Positions 26,023 to 34,685 of a stretch of DNA of 64,000 bases are shown piece after piece (positions within the stretch are counted from its first letter, which is position 1; every line of letters begins with the position of its first letter). The translations under genes and the position numbers were made by a program. The notes below the pieces were generated by a model, which saw nothing but the letters and a program-made list of their open reading frames with translations, did not search any database and was not told the origin of the DNA. This DNA is from Dermacoccus nishinomiyaensis (GTDB taxonomy: Bacteria > Actinomycetota > Actinomycetes > Actinomycetales > Dermatophilaceae): contig NZ_UFXX01000001.1 in the NCBI RefSeq assembly GCF_900447535.1, positions 1,240,001 to 1,304,000 of the forward strand, given 5' to 3'.

Positions 26023-26796
26023 TCACTCCTCGTCGAAGCGGGTGAGGATCTGCTCGACGATCTGGGGGGATGCGCCCAGCGGCGCGGTGACGATTTCGGC
26101 GCCCGAACGCGTCAGCTTGTCATGGAAGTGCCCCTCGCCGAGCAGCAGCGCGGCGACGGCGACACGGACGTGAGGGTGGTCGCGGTTTGCGCTCACGGCG
26201 TCGGGCACGGACGGGGTGGCAGCCGAGCCGAAGGCCACGTCGATCGAGGTACCCCAGACGTCAGCGAGCAGACGTGCCTGGGCGCGGGCGTCGGCGGTGG
26301 CCTCGGCGCGGCTGGACCCGGCGGCGGCCATGACGATCGCGTCGCCGGGACGCGCGCCTGCCTCGCGGAGGCGCTGCGCGAGCAGTTCCGCGATGGGTCG
26401 CGACGGGCCGAGCGCGCCCGTCGAGCGCGCGTTGTCGTGCGGCGCAACGGCTTTCGCGACGTCGACCCGCACGTGGTAGCCGCCGCAGAACAACAGCGGC
26501 ACGGCGACGACCTCGTCGAACTCGGGCACCAAGCGCGCCACGACGTCCGCGACCTTCGGCTCCTGCACGTCGACATACGCCTCGGTGACGGTGAGGTCGG
26601 GGCGCGCGGCGCGAACCGCGTCGGCGAGATCGTGGACGACCCGCCGGCCCTGTGGGCTCGCCGTCCCGTGGGCGACGAGGACGAGTGCGGCTCGCCGGCC
26701 GCCACGCGCGGGCGCCGTTGCAACAGCGGAGGATTCAGGGGGCGCGAGATCGGGCGCGGTCGGGGCGACCGTCATGTCGTCAGGCATGGCCGTCAT
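26023..26796 (-). CDS. Sirohydrochlorin chelatase (CbiX/SirB family)
   Basis: Class II chelatase of up to 257 residues that inserts iron into sirohydrochlorin, giving siroheme (or cobalt in a cobalamin branch). Metal-site histidines are visible in LVLVAHGTASP (about 43) and FCGGYHVRVDV (about 108); a second repeat has MAAAGSSRAEA and LLLGEGHFHDK. The first 35 residues are Ala/Pro-rich and probably dispensable; starts at 26796, 26787 or 26775 are possible. It overlaps the hemD stop by 17 bp, so translation is coupled. Siroheme is favoured by the adjacent nirBD genes. Confidence 0.88.
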   Translation of the reverse strand: MTAMPDDMTVAPTAPDLAPPESSAVATAPARGGRRAALVLVAHGTASPQGRRVVHDLADAVRAARPDLTVTEAYVDVQEPKVADVVARLVPEFDEVVAVPLLFCGGYHVRVDVAKAVAPHDNARSTGALGPSRPIAELLAQRLREAGARPGDAIVMAAAGSSRAEATADARAQARLLADVWGTSIDVAFGSAATPSVPDAVSANRDHPHVRVAVAALLLGEGHFHDKLTRSGAEIVTAPLGASPQIVEQILTRFDEE

Positions 26797-27739
26797 TGTG
26801 CCCGCCGAGGGTGTCGGCGACCAGGCGCGTCAAGGCGCCGAGGCGAAAGCGCGTCGGCACGATCGGTTCGACGCCGCACTCGCGCAGCGGCGCCGCGGTG
26901 GTGTCACCGACGCAGGCCGCGATGACGCGCCCCTCGCGCAGCATGTCCAGCACGGCATCCTGTTGACCCGAGGCGCGCGCGGCGTCGAGAAAGGCGAAGA
27001 CGCCGGGAGCTGCGGTGAACGCGACGACATCGACGTCGGATCGCGCGACGAGATCGACGGCGCGCGCGACCGCAGAGGGGTCGGGCGCCGGGCCCCAGCG
27101 GTAGACGACGAGCGAGACGACGTCAGCACCTGCGGCGCGCAGGGTCTCGTCGATGCCGTCGGAACCGGCGCCGTGGTGTTGCACAGCGACGCGGACGCCG
27201 TGGAGCGACTCCCCGCGCAGACGTTCCTTGATCTCCTCGGTCGTCTCCGAGGCGGCCGTCCACGTGACCTCGAGACCCGCTCCGACGACAGCGCCGCGCG
27301 CCTTCGGCCCGCGGGCGTAGATGCGAGTCGTCCGCAGTGCGTCGAGGAGTCGCTCGCGCAGCCCGGCTGCCTCCGCGGCCTCGAACCAGCCCCGGAACCC
27401 GATGCCCGTCGTCACGACGAGCAGGTCGGGCGGCTCCTCGGTCAGCGCGCGGGTATGGGCGAGCAGCTCAGGGTCGTCGACGTGCGGCACGTGCGACATC
27501 GTCGCTGCCCGGACCACCTCGGCGCCGCGACGTTCGAGAGGTGCGGCGAACTCATCGGCCTTGCGCTGCGCGGTGATGACGATGCGCCGCCCGGCGAGGT
27601 CGTGCGGCGCCCGTCGCTGCTGGGGAGCGGAATCCGAAGCGAACTCCACCGAAGCGACGGCAGAGGCGTGCGACGCACGCCGAGCGGCGTCTCGAGGGGC
27701 GCTCGCGCCGTCCGGCTGCTGGTCACGCATCGGTCTCAC
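26780..27739 (-). CDS. hemD: Uroporphyrinogen-III synthase
   Basis: Cyclises hydroxymethylbilane to uroporphyrinogen III, the branch point to heme and siroheme. The protein is 319 residues (319 from 27739, 316 from 27730). Two-domain HemD pattern: LAGRRIVITAQRKADEFAAPLERRGAEV, LLVVTTGIGFRGWFEAA, and in the second half VAFTAAPGVFAFLDAA with CVGDTTAAPLRECGVEP. A 45-residue polar N-terminal extension is present. Overlaps cobA upstream by 17 bp and cbiX downstream by 17 bp, so all three are one translationally coupled block. Confidence 0.88.
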   Translation of the reverse strand: MRPMRDQQPDGASAPRDAARRASHASAVASVEFASDSAPQQRRAPHDLAGRRIVITAQRKADEFAAPLERRGAEVVRAATMSHVPHVDDPELLAHTRALTEEPPDLLVVTTGIGFRGWFEAAEAAGLRERLLDALRTTRIYARGPKARGAVVGAGLEVTWTAASETTEEIKERLRGESLHGVRVAVQHHGAGSDGIDETLRAAGADVVSLVVYRWGPAPDPSAVARAVDLVARSDVDVVAFTAAPGVFAFLDAARASGQQDAVLDMLREGRVIAACVGDTTAAPLRECGVEPIVPTRFRLGALTRLVADTLGGHNDGHA

Positions 27740-28508
27740 CCGTCCCCTCGGTGGTGGCTTGCTGCGTCGTCATGTCGATGATCGCCGCGTCGGGCAGGAC
27801 GTCGACGACGTCGCCGATGACGATGACGCTCGGGTTGCCGATGCCCCGCGTGGCGCACTCGCCGGCGAGCTCGTCGAGGGTGGAACGCACGACCTGCTGC
27901 TGCGGCGTCCACGCACGGTGGACGACGCCCGCGGGCGTCGCGGCCGGTTTGCCGTGCGCGACGAGGCCGGCCGTCAGCTCGCCCAGGCGTCCCATCCCCA
28001 TGAGGACGACGATGGTGTGCGGCCATGCCGCCAGCGCCGGCAGCGCCAGTTCGTCGTGCCCGGAGAGCACGAGCAGGCCCGCCGACCATCCGCGATGCGT
28101 CACCGGGATGCCGCCGGCGAGCGGCGCGGAGAGCGCGCTCGTCACGCCGGGCACGACATCGACGTCGATGCCGTGCGCGTGGCAGGACAGGTATTCCTCC
28201 CCCCCGCGGCCGAGCAGGTACGGATCGCCGCCCTTGAGGCGCACCACCCGCCGCCCGGCCCGCGCCTCACGCACGAGAATCGCGTTGATCTCGTCCTGCG
28301 GAACGGGGTGATGGTGCGGGCTCTTGCCGACGTCGATGATCTCGGCGCTCAGATCGAGACGCGCCAGTTCGTCCCGCGGGCCAAGGCGATCGGCGACGAT
28401 GACGTCCGCCTGCTCGAGCTCGCGCAGGGCACGCAGCGTCAGCAGGTCGAGCGAACCCGGTCCGCCGCCGACGAGGACGACGCGCCCCGCCGCGACTGCG
28501 TCGCTCAT
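27723..28508 (-). CDS. cobA: Uroporphyrinogen-III C-methyltransferase (SUMT)
   Basis: SAM-dependent enzyme of 261 residues making precorrin-2 from uroporphyrinogen III. Signature stretches: VLVGGGPGSLDLLTLRAL (SAM-binding loop, about 12-29), RLKGGDPYLLGRGGEE (about 92-107), GVTSALSAPLAGGIPVTHRG and VLMGMGRL. This is a stand-alone SUMT without the CysG dehydrogenase/chelatase domain. GAGGAGG lies before the ATG. With hemD and cbiX it supplies siroheme for NirB; the precorrin-2 dehydrogenase step is not encoded in the window. Confidence 0.95.
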   Translation of the reverse strand: MSDAVAAGRVVLVGGGPGSLDLLTLRALRELEQADVIVADRLGPRDELARLDLSAEIIDVGKSPHHHPVPQDEINAILVREARAGRRVVRLKGGDPYLLGRGGEEYLSCHAHGIDVDVVPGVTSALSAPLAGGIPVTHRGWSAGLLVLSGHDELALPALAAWPHTIVVLMGMGRLGELTAGLVAHGKPAATPAGVVHRAWTPQQQVVRSTLDELAGECATRGIGNPSVIVIGDVVDVLPDAAIIDMTTQQATTEGTGETDA

Positions 28509-28638
28509 CCGTTCCTCCTCGCTGCGGCCCTTTGTGTTCACTCCCCGACCTTAGGCAGCGACGCGCCGCGGCCGCCGTGATGTTCGTGACGCGAGAAGCG
28601 ACGCGCACTCACGCCCGCGCAGCACCCGTCGAGCAGTT

Positions 28639-28908
28639 TCATGATCGGCGCTCCACGGCACGAACCCGCACACCGCCGGCGATCAATCGGCGAATGAGCT
28701 CAGTGGCGCGCACGGGCAGCGCGCCACCCGCGACCAACGCGTCGTACATGCGCTCCGGCACGTCGTAGTGGTCGACGTCGAACGCAGCATCCGGAACGCC
28801 ATGATCGTGCGCGAACGCGTGCAGCTCGTCGAGCGAGCTGTCGGAGACGAGATGCGAGAACACCGTGCCCCACGCGGGCCACATCGGCGGGTCGATGAGG
28901 ATGGCCAC
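28639..28908 (-). CDS. DUF4031 domain protein
   Basis: Protein of 89 residues. The core VAILIDPPMWPAWGTVFSHLVSD, LDELHAFAHDHGVP, FDVDHYDVPERMYDALVAGGA and a C-terminal LIRRLIAGGVR are characteristic of this short actinobacterial family. The GTG at 28908 gives the usual start and has GATGAT 6 nt upstream; ATG 28944 would add 12 residues. It lies between nirD and cobA on the same strand. Function unknown. Confidence 0.8.
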   Translation of the reverse strand: MAILIDPPMWPAWGTVFSHLVSDSSLDELHAFAHDHGVPDAAFDVDHYDVPERMYDALVAGGALPVRATELIRRLIAGGVRVRAVERRS

Positions 28909-28987
28909 CGTCCCATCATCGCGGTTGGCCGGGCACATCGCCACCGTCCCCGCCGCAGGCGACCGACCTGGCGAGGCGGCCGGACGA

Positions 28988-29392
28988 TCAGCGCGTCGTC
29001 TGCTCCGGTTCTGCGTAGTCGCTCGTGCGCTCGCCCAGCTCGATCATCCCGTCGCGCTCACGCACGGCCCAGGTGCCGAGACGGACGGCGCGGTCGGCGA
29101 CGTCCTCGCCCGTCCGCACGTCGAAGGCCTGCTTGTACAGCGGCGACTGGATGACGTCGTACGTCTCACCGTCCAGAGTGCGCGTCCCGACGACGCCGCG
29201 GGCGATGACGTTCGCGAGGGCGTACGGGTCACGGTGGCCGACGGCGAACACCTCGTCGTTCGCGAGGCGCACGAGGGCGACCTGCGCGCCGTCCGGCGTG
29301 AGTGCCGCAACGGCCCGCTCCGGTGTCAGCCGGTCGACGGCGCACAGCGGGGTCCACGAGGTACCGGCCTCGCTAGGTGTGGGGGTTGTCAT
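28988..29392 (-). CDS. nirD: Nitrite reductase small subunit
   Basis: Rieske-like-fold subunit of NADH-dependent assimilatory nitrite reductase, 134 residues. Recognisable: WTPLCAVDRL, VALVRLANDEVFAVGHRDPYALANVIARGVVG and SPLYKQAFDVRTGE; the two Cys/His cluster pairs of true Rieske proteins are absent, as in other NirD proteins. It overlaps the nirB stop by 4 bp (ATGA), indicating coupled translation and assembly with NirB in the cytoplasm. Confidence 0.93.
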   Translation of the reverse strand: MTTPTPSEAGTSWTPLCAVDRLTPERAVAALTPDGAQVALVRLANDEVFAVGHRDPYALANVIARGVVGTRTLDGETYDVIQSPLYKQAFDVRTGEDVADRAVRLGTWAVRERDGMIELGERTSDYAEPEQTTR

Positions 29393-32025
29393 CCCTGGCC
29401 TCCTTGTGCAGCGCCTGCGCCGACGGGGATGCGCTCGCCTGCGATCCGGACGGGACGTCGGTTGGAGTCGATGAGTTCGAGGGTGGCGTCGGCCTTCTCG
29501 GCCGGGGTCGCCGGGCGGGGCTGGTCACGTTCCACGACGTAGAGCAGATCGGGGTCGACGTTCGTGTCGTCGTTGACGAAGGCCGTGAACCGGGCGAGCT
29601 TCTCAGGGTCCTCCAGGACGTCGCGCCACTCGTCGGAGTAGGCGTTGACGTGACGTGCCATCATCGCGTCGAGGTCGGCGCAGATGCCCAGCGCGTCGTC
29701 CATGATCACCTCGCGCAGGTGCTCGGCGCCGCCCTCGAGCTCGGCGAGCCACGGCGCGGTGCGCTGCAGCCGCTCGGCTGTCGAGATGTAGAACATGAAG
29801 AACCTGTCGATGGTGCGGATCAGTTCTTCTTCGTCGAGGTCCTCAGCGAGCAACTGCGCGTGCACCGGCTTGAAGCCACCGTTACCCCCGACGTAGAGGT
29901 TCCACCCGTTCTCCGTCGCGATGATGCCGGCGTCCTTGCCGCGCGCCTCGGCGCACTCGCGCGCGCACCCGGAGACACCCATCTTGAGTTTGTGCGGGCT
30001 GCGCAGCCCCTTGTACCGGGTCTCGAGGTCGATCGCGAGACGGACGGAGTCGCGCACGCCGAAGCGGCACCAGGTCTGCCCGACGCACGACTTCACCGCA
30101 CGCAAGCTCTTGCCGTATGCCTGGCCGCATTCGAAGCCCGCGTCGAGCAACTCGCGCCAGATGGCGGGGAGCTGGTCGATGCGGGCACCGAACATGTCGA
30201 TGCGCTGGGCGCCGGTGATCTTCGTGTAGAGGCCGTACTTCTCGGCGATCTGCCCGATCGCGACGAGACCCGACGGCGTCACCTCACCACCCGGGATGCG
30301 CGGCACGACCGAGTACGTACCGTCCTTCTGCATGTTGGCGAGGACGTGATCGTTCGTGTCCTGCATCGTCGCCTGCTGACCGTCGAGCACGTGGCCGTTC
30401 TCGAGACTGGCGAGGATGTTGGCGATCGTCGGCTTGCACACGTCACAGCCACGCCCGGCGCCGAAACGCTCGATGACGTCGTCGAAGGACGTGAGCTTCG
30501 CGACCTTGATCGCGTTGAACAGCTGGCTTCGTGACAATGGCATGTGCTCGCACAACGACCTGTCGACCTCGATACCGGCCTTCGCCTGCTCGACCTCGAC
30601 GAGCTTGATGACGAGCGGCAGGCATGATCCGCACGAGGTCCCTGCCTTGGTGCAGGTCTTGATGTCCGAGACCGTCGTGGCACCGTCCGCGAACGCCGCA
30701 CGGATCTGGCCCGCACTCACGTTGTTGCACGAGCAGACGCCCGCGTCGTCGGGCAGTTCGAGGTTGATCTCGGCCTTCGCGCCGCGTTCGTCCTCGGGGA
30801 TGACGAAGGCGCTCGGCGCTGCGAGGTCGTGGCCGACCATCGCCCGCAGGCTCGGGAACGCGCTCGCATCACCGACGAGCACTCCGCCGAGGAGGGTGTG
30901 TCCGTCATCGGCGACGACGAGCTTGCGGTACCAGCCGGTCATGGCATCCGAGTAGACGACCTCGCGCGCGCCGGGCGTCGCGGCGAACGCGTCGCCGAAG
31001 CTCGCGACGTCGACGCCCATGAGCTTGAGCTTCGTCGAGGAATCGGCGCCGTCGAAGTCCGGCGCTTCGCCGAGCAGATGCGCAGCGGCGATCTCGGCCA
31101 TCGTGTACCCGGGTGCGACGAGGCCCCACACCTCCCCCTGGATGCACGCGACCTCACCGATCGCGTGGATGGCCGGGTCCGTCGTGGCGCAGTGGGTGTC
31201 GACGAGGACGCCGCCGCGAGGCCCGAGCTCGAGGCCCGCGGCACGCGCGAGTTCGTCGCGAGGACGGATGCCCGTGGCGAAGACGACGACGTCCACGTCG
31301 TCCCGCTCGCCACTCGCGTAGTCCATCGAGGCGACGCGACCGTCGTCGCCCGCGTTGATGCGTGCCGTGGCGGTCGAGGTGCGCACGTGCACGCCGGTGC
31401 CTTCGATGATGCGCTTGAGATCCTCGCCGCCTCCCGCGTCGACCTGCATGGGCATGAGGCGGTCAGCGAACTCGACGACCGTCGTAACCGCTCCCATCGC
31501 CTGCAGCGCGCCACCGGCCTCGAGGCCGAGCAGACCACCTCCGATGACGGCGCCGCGCACCTGCCGCTCGGGGTGGCGTCCGGCCGTGTCCGAGACGTAG
31601 CGCCGAAGCGCCTCGACATCGTCGAGGGTGCGGTAGACGAAACAACCCGTGACGTCGCGCCCCTCGATGGGCGGCACTGCGGCGTGCGAGCCCGTTGCCA
31701 GGATGAGGGCGTCGTAGGAGATGTGCTCGCCGCCCTCCGTCTCGACGGCTCGCGCGTCTCGGTCGATGCCGGTGACGAGCGTGCCCGTGCGCAACGTCAC
31801 CCGTTCGTCGTCCCAGACACTCTCGTCGAGCAGCAGATCTGACGCGGTGGAGCCCGAGAAGAAGCTCGTCAGATGCACCCGGTCGTACGGCGCGAACGGC
31901 TCGTCACCGATGACCGTTAGCGAGACGCGGCGCGCGTCGTCCTTCGCGAGGAGCGTCTCGGCGAACTTGTGGGCCACCATCCCCGCGCCGATGACGACGA
32001 CGTGGGTGGGTCTGTCTTGGCGCAT
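29389..32025 (-). CDS. nirB: Nitrite reductase (NADH) large subunit
   Basis: Siroheme-dependent enzyme of 878 residues reducing nitrite to ammonium in nitrogen assimilation. Order of domains: FAD/NADH oxidoreductase (VVVIGAGMVAHKFAETL at the N-terminus), BFD-type [2Fe-2S] motifs with CSCNNVSAGQIR and CTKAGTSCGSC (about 435-475), a second CDVCKP, then the sulfite/nitrite reductase halves with siroheme/[4Fe-4S] cysteines in CVGQTWCRFG and GVSGCARECAEARGKD (about 640-690). GGAGGA precedes the ATG. Leads a same-strand unit nirB-nirD-DUF4031-cobA-hemD-cbiX. Confidence 0.96.
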   Translation of the reverse strand: MRQDRPTHVVVIGAGMVAHKFAETLLAKDDARRVSLTVIGDEPFAPYDRVHLTSFFSGSTASDLLLDESVWDDERVTLRTGTLVTGIDRDARAVETEGGEHISYDALILATGSHAAVPPIEGRDVTGCFVYRTLDDVEALRRYVSDTAGRHPERQVRGAVIGGGLLGLEAGGALQAMGAVTTVVEFADRLMPMQVDAGGGEDLKRIIEGTGVHVRTSTATARINAGDDGRVASMDYASGERDDVDVVVFATGIRPRDELARAAGLELGPRGGVLVDTHCATTDPAIHAIGEVACIQGEVWGLVAPGYTMAEIAAAHLLGEAPDFDGADSSTKLKLMGVDVASFGDAFAATPGAREVVYSDAMTGWYRKLVVADDGHTLLGGVLVGDASAFPSLRAMVGHDLAAPSAFVIPEDERGAKAEINLELPDDAGVCSCNNVSAGQIRAAFADGATTVSDIKTCTKAGTSCGSCLPLVIKLVEVEQAKAGIEVDRSLCEHMPLSRSQLFNAIKVAKLTSFDDVIERFGAGRGCDVCKPTIANILASLENGHVLDGQQATMQDTNDHVLANMQKDGTYSVVPRIPGGEVTPSGLVAIGQIAEKYGLYTKITGAQRIDMFGARIDQLPAIWRELLDAGFECGQAYGKSLRAVKSCVGQTWCRFGVRDSVRLAIDLETRYKGLRSPHKLKMGVSGCARECAEARGKDAGIIATENGWNLYVGGNGGFKPVHAQLLAEDLDEEELIRTIDRFFMFYISTAERLQRTAPWLAELEGGAEHLREVIMDDALGICADLDAMMARHVNAYSDEWRDVLEDPEKLARFTAFVNDDTNVDPDLLYVVERDQPRPATPAEKADATLELIDSNRRPVRIAGERIPVGAGAAQGGQG

Positions 32026-32168
32026 GCTTCCTCCGGAACGGGTCGTGTCATCCCACCGTACGAGCGCACCGGGACGTCGGCGAAGGGGCCATGGTCCCGA
32101 TTCACCGGGTGTTCACCTGCAGCGGTGTCCAGCTCCGTGGCGACGGGCGCGCACCCCTGAGGCACAGA

Positions 32169-32206
32169 CGAACGAGCCGCCACCGGTGACGGTGACGGCT
32201 CGTTCG
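32169..32206 (-). terminator. Hairpin terminator of pyrE
   Basis: Inverted repeat with 16-bp arms (one G-T pair) and a 6-nt loop, 33 nt beyond the pyrE stop on the minus strand and upstream of the nirB start. It insulates nirB from pyrE transcription. Confidence 0.7.
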
Positions 32207-32238
32207 CGCACAGCCAAGAGGCGCGGCGTGACAGACGC

Positions 32239-32793
32239 TCAGGCGAGGCCGAGATCTTCCATCGAGAAGGCGCTGACGTAGGTGAGGCCCTCGGCCTCGA
32301 TCTTCTCCTGCGCACCGGTGGCACGGTCGGCGATGGTCGCGACGCCGACGACCTCGGCGCCCTCCTCACGGCACGCGGCGACGGCTTCCAACGGCGAGGC
32401 ACCCGTCGTCGTCGTGTCCTCGACGACGAGCACGCGACGACCCTTGATCGAGGGGCCCTCGATGCGCTGCTGCAGGCCGTGCGCCTTGCCGGCCTTGCGG
32501 ACGACGAACGCGTCGACCTGCTCCCCCGCAGCAGCCGCAGCGTGCAGCATCGACGTCGCGACGGGGTCAGCACCAAGCGTCAGACCGCCGACGGCGACGT
32601 AGTCGAAGTCCCTCGTCAGATCGCGCATGACGCGTCCGACGAGCGGCGCAGCCTCGCCGGAGAGAGAGATGCGACGCAGATCGACGTAGTAGTCGGCCTC
32701 CTTGCCGCTGCTCAACGTCACCTTGCCGTGCACGATGGCGTTGTCCTTGATGAGTTGCAGCAGGCGGGCGCGGTCTTCGGCGATGTTCGTCAT
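32239..32793 (-). CDS. pyrE: Orotate phosphoribosyltransferase
   Basis: Pyrimidine-synthesis enzyme of 184 residues converting orotate and PRPP to OMP. Visible: VTLSSGKEADYYVDLRRI near residue 25, VGGLTLGADPVATSML, VRKAGKAHG and the PRPP loop VLVVEDTTTTGASPLEAV (about 119-136). The ATG at 32793 has a canonical -10 TAGAAT 7 nt upstream (32801-32806), so the mRNA is probably leaderless; the ATG at 32802 lies within the hexamer and is excluded. Ends before a hairpin terminator. Confidence 0.95.
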   Translation of the reverse strand: MTNIAEDRARLLQLIKDNAIVHGKVTLSSGKEADYYVDLRRISLSGEAAPLVGRVMRDLTRDFDYVAVGGLTLGADPVATSMLHAAAAAGEQVDAFVVRKAGKAHGLQQRIEGPSIKGRRVLVVEDTTTTGASPLEAVAACREEGAEVVGVATIADRATGAQEKIEAEGLTYVSAFSMEDLGLA

Positions 32794-32800
32794 GCCGTCC

Positions 32801-32806
32801 ATTCTA
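32801..32806 (-). promoter_or_regulatory. -10 hexamer TAGAAT for pyrE
   Basis: TAGAAT on the minus strand, 7 nt before the pyrE ATG. It falls in the 28-bp gap after the SDR gene, so pyrE can be transcribed alone. Confidence 0.6.
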
Positions 32807-32821
32807 TTTGGCGGGGGTTCC

Positions 32822-33604
32822 TCAGTCGCGCGGCCGATGACGGTTGCTCAAAGCGCCCGCGCGCACGATGGAGCGCGGCACGTGGCGCAGCAACTGCGTC
32901 GCGACCTTGTACTGCTTCCCCGGCACCGAGATGACGCGGCCGGCGTCGACGTCGGCGAGGCAGTCGCGCACGAGGCGGTCGGCGTCGAGCCAGAGTCGCT
33001 TGCCGATGGCCGAGGTCTTGTCGACGTCGATGTCGGCGCTCGCGTGGAAGTCGGTGTGGGTGAAACCTGGGCACAGCGCGGTCACCGTGACGCCCGTGCC
33101 CGCGAGCTGGCCGGCGAGCGACTCGCTGAACACGGTGACATACGACTTCGCCGCCGAGTAGGTGCCGCTCGCCATGAACCCCGCGACCGACGAGACGTTG
33201 ATGATCGCGCCCCGCCCCCGCTCACGCATCGCGCGGCCTGCGGCGTGGCTGAGCACGACGACGGCCTTGACCATGACGTCAACGGAGGCGATCTCCTTCT
33301 CGACGTCGGTGTCGAGGAACGCCGTCTTGAGCCCGAAGCCGGCGTTGTTGACGAGCACCTCGATGGGGTCGCTCGCCTGCGCGACACGCTCGGCGACGCG
33401 CTTGAGATCGTCAGCGTTGGCGAGGTCGGCCGCGAGGACCTCGGCGTGCACGCGGTAGCGCTTCTCGAGGTGTGCCTTGAGCTCCTCGAGCCGGTCGGCG
33501 CGCCGCGCGACCAGGACGACGTTGTCGCCGCGCGCCGCCAGCTGCTCGCAGAACTCCTTGCCGATGCCGGCGCTCGCGCCGGTGACCAGTGCCCATTTCG
33601 TCAT
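32822..33604 (-). CDS. Short-chain dehydrogenase/reductase
   Basis: NAD(P)-dependent oxidoreductase of 260 residues, classical SDR fold. Cofactor loop TGASAGIGKEF (about 8-18), NNAG (about 86), and the catalytic Ser-Tyr-Lys set in VSSVAGFMASGTYSAAKSY. The C-terminal Arg-rich tail is slightly extended. The ATG has CACAGT 7 nt upstream, and the gene is divergent from the exonuclease III gene with 85 bp between starts. Substrate unknown. Confidence 0.88.
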   Translation of the reverse strand: MTKWALVTGASAGIGKEFCEQLAARGDNVVLVARRADRLEELKAHLEKRYRVHAEVLAADLANADDLKRVAERVAQASDPIEVLVNNAGFGLKTAFLDTDVEKEIASVDVMVKAVVVLSHAAGRAMRERGRGAIINVSSVAGFMASGTYSAAKSYVTVFSESLAGQLAGTGVTVTALCPGFTHTDFHASADIDVDKTSAIGKRLWLDADRLVRDCLADVDAGRVISVPGKQYKVATQLLRHVPRSIVRAGALSNRHRPRD

Positions 33605-33677
33605 GCTCACCACTGTGCCACTCGTCGCCGACAACCGCAGGATCCCGCTGGTTTCGAGGGTTGTCGCAGGGCCCGTC

Positions 33678-33683
33678 TAGGGT
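33678..33683 (+). promoter_or_regulatory. -10 hexamer TAGGGT for exonuclease III
   Basis: TAGGGT ends 6 nt before the ATG at 33690, so the first transcribed base would be at or near the A of ATG (leaderless). Confidence 0.5.
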
Positions 33684-33689
33684 TGAGGC

Positions 33690-34478
33690 ATGCGAATCGC
33701 CACGTGGAACGTCAACTCCATCCGCACCCGCGTCGACCGCGTCATCGCCTTCCTCGAACGTGGTGACGTCGACGTGCTCGCCATGCAGGAGACGAAGTGC
33801 AAGGACGAGCAGTTCCCCATGGCCCGCTTCGAGGAAGCCGGGTACGAGGTCGCCCATCACGGGCTGAACCAGTGGAACGGTGTCGCGATCGCCTCGCGCG
33901 TCGGCCTCGAGGACGTGCAGATCGGCTTCGAGGACATGCCCGGCTTCGGCGACCCCATCGCGGCGGAGGCCCGCGCCATCGCCGCCACGTGCGACGGGGT
34001 GCGCATGTGGTCGCTCTACGTGCCGAACGGTCGCGAGATCGGCCACCCGCACTACGAGTACAAGCTCGACTGGCTCGCCGCGCTGCGCGCCGACGGCGAG
34101 AAGTGGCTCACCGAGAACCCCGAGGCGCAGATCGCGCTGACGGGTGACTGGAACATCGCGCCGAGAGACGAAGACGTCTGGGATCCGGCGTTCTTCGAGG
34201 GCAAGACGCACGTGACGCAACCCGAGCGTGACGCGTTCCAGGCGATGATCGACACAGGCTACGCCGACGTGGTGCGCCCGCACACGAACGAGCCGCGCAC
34301 CTACACGTACTGGGATTACACGCAGCTGCGTTTCCCCAAGAAGCAGGGCATGCGCATCGACTTCGCCCTGTGCTCCCCCGCCCTCGCCGGGCGCGTCCAG
34401 GGCGCCGTCATCGACCGCGACGAGCGCAAGGGCAAGGGTGCGAGCGACCACGCGCCCGTCATCGTGCAGCTCGACTGA
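33690..34478 (+). CDS. xthA: Exodeoxyribonuclease III (AP endonuclease)
   Basis: Mg-dependent base-excision-repair nuclease of 262 residues acting on apurinic sites and 3' ends. Catalytic elements are clear: TWNVNSIRTR (Asn), QETKCKDEQFP (Glu), ALTGDWNIAP (Asp-x-Asn, about 151) and KGASDHAPV (Asp-His, about 250). Length is normal for XthA. Start supported by the -10 placement. Downstream to 34685 holds only inverted repeats. Confidence 0.95.
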   Translation: MRIATWNVNSIRTRVDRVIAFLERGDVDVLAMQETKCKDEQFPMARFEEAGYEVAHHGLNQWNGVAIASRVGLEDVQIGFEDMPGFGDPIAAEARAIAATCDGVRMWSLYVPNGREIGHPHYEYKLDWLAALRADGEKWLTENPEAQIALTGDWNIAPRDEDVWDPAFFEGKTHVTQPERDAFQAMIDTGYADVVRPHTNEPRTYTYWDYTQLRFPKKQGMRIDFALCSPALAGRVQGAVIDRDERKGKGASDHAPVIVQLD

Positions 34479-34685
34479 CAGCGTCTTGACTGACGAGTCG
34501 GCTGGCAGCGTGACGGCGCACGGTGCGATCAGCCGAGCCCAGCTGCGTCAGTCCGTGTCGTTCGAGTCAGTCCTGCGTGACGCAACCGGCACTGACTGAC
34601 GCAGTGGCGGCGCGAGCAGCGCCATCACGCGCCGTCGGCTGTGTCGGTGCGCGATGGCGGCGGTCGGCCCCGTTAGGTTGGTGCG

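Noticed and set aside
32026-32168. GlnR-type nitrogen-control box upstream of nirB (repeated GGTGAA).
   Set aside because: The spacing and bases fit the known consensus poorly; too weak to annotate.
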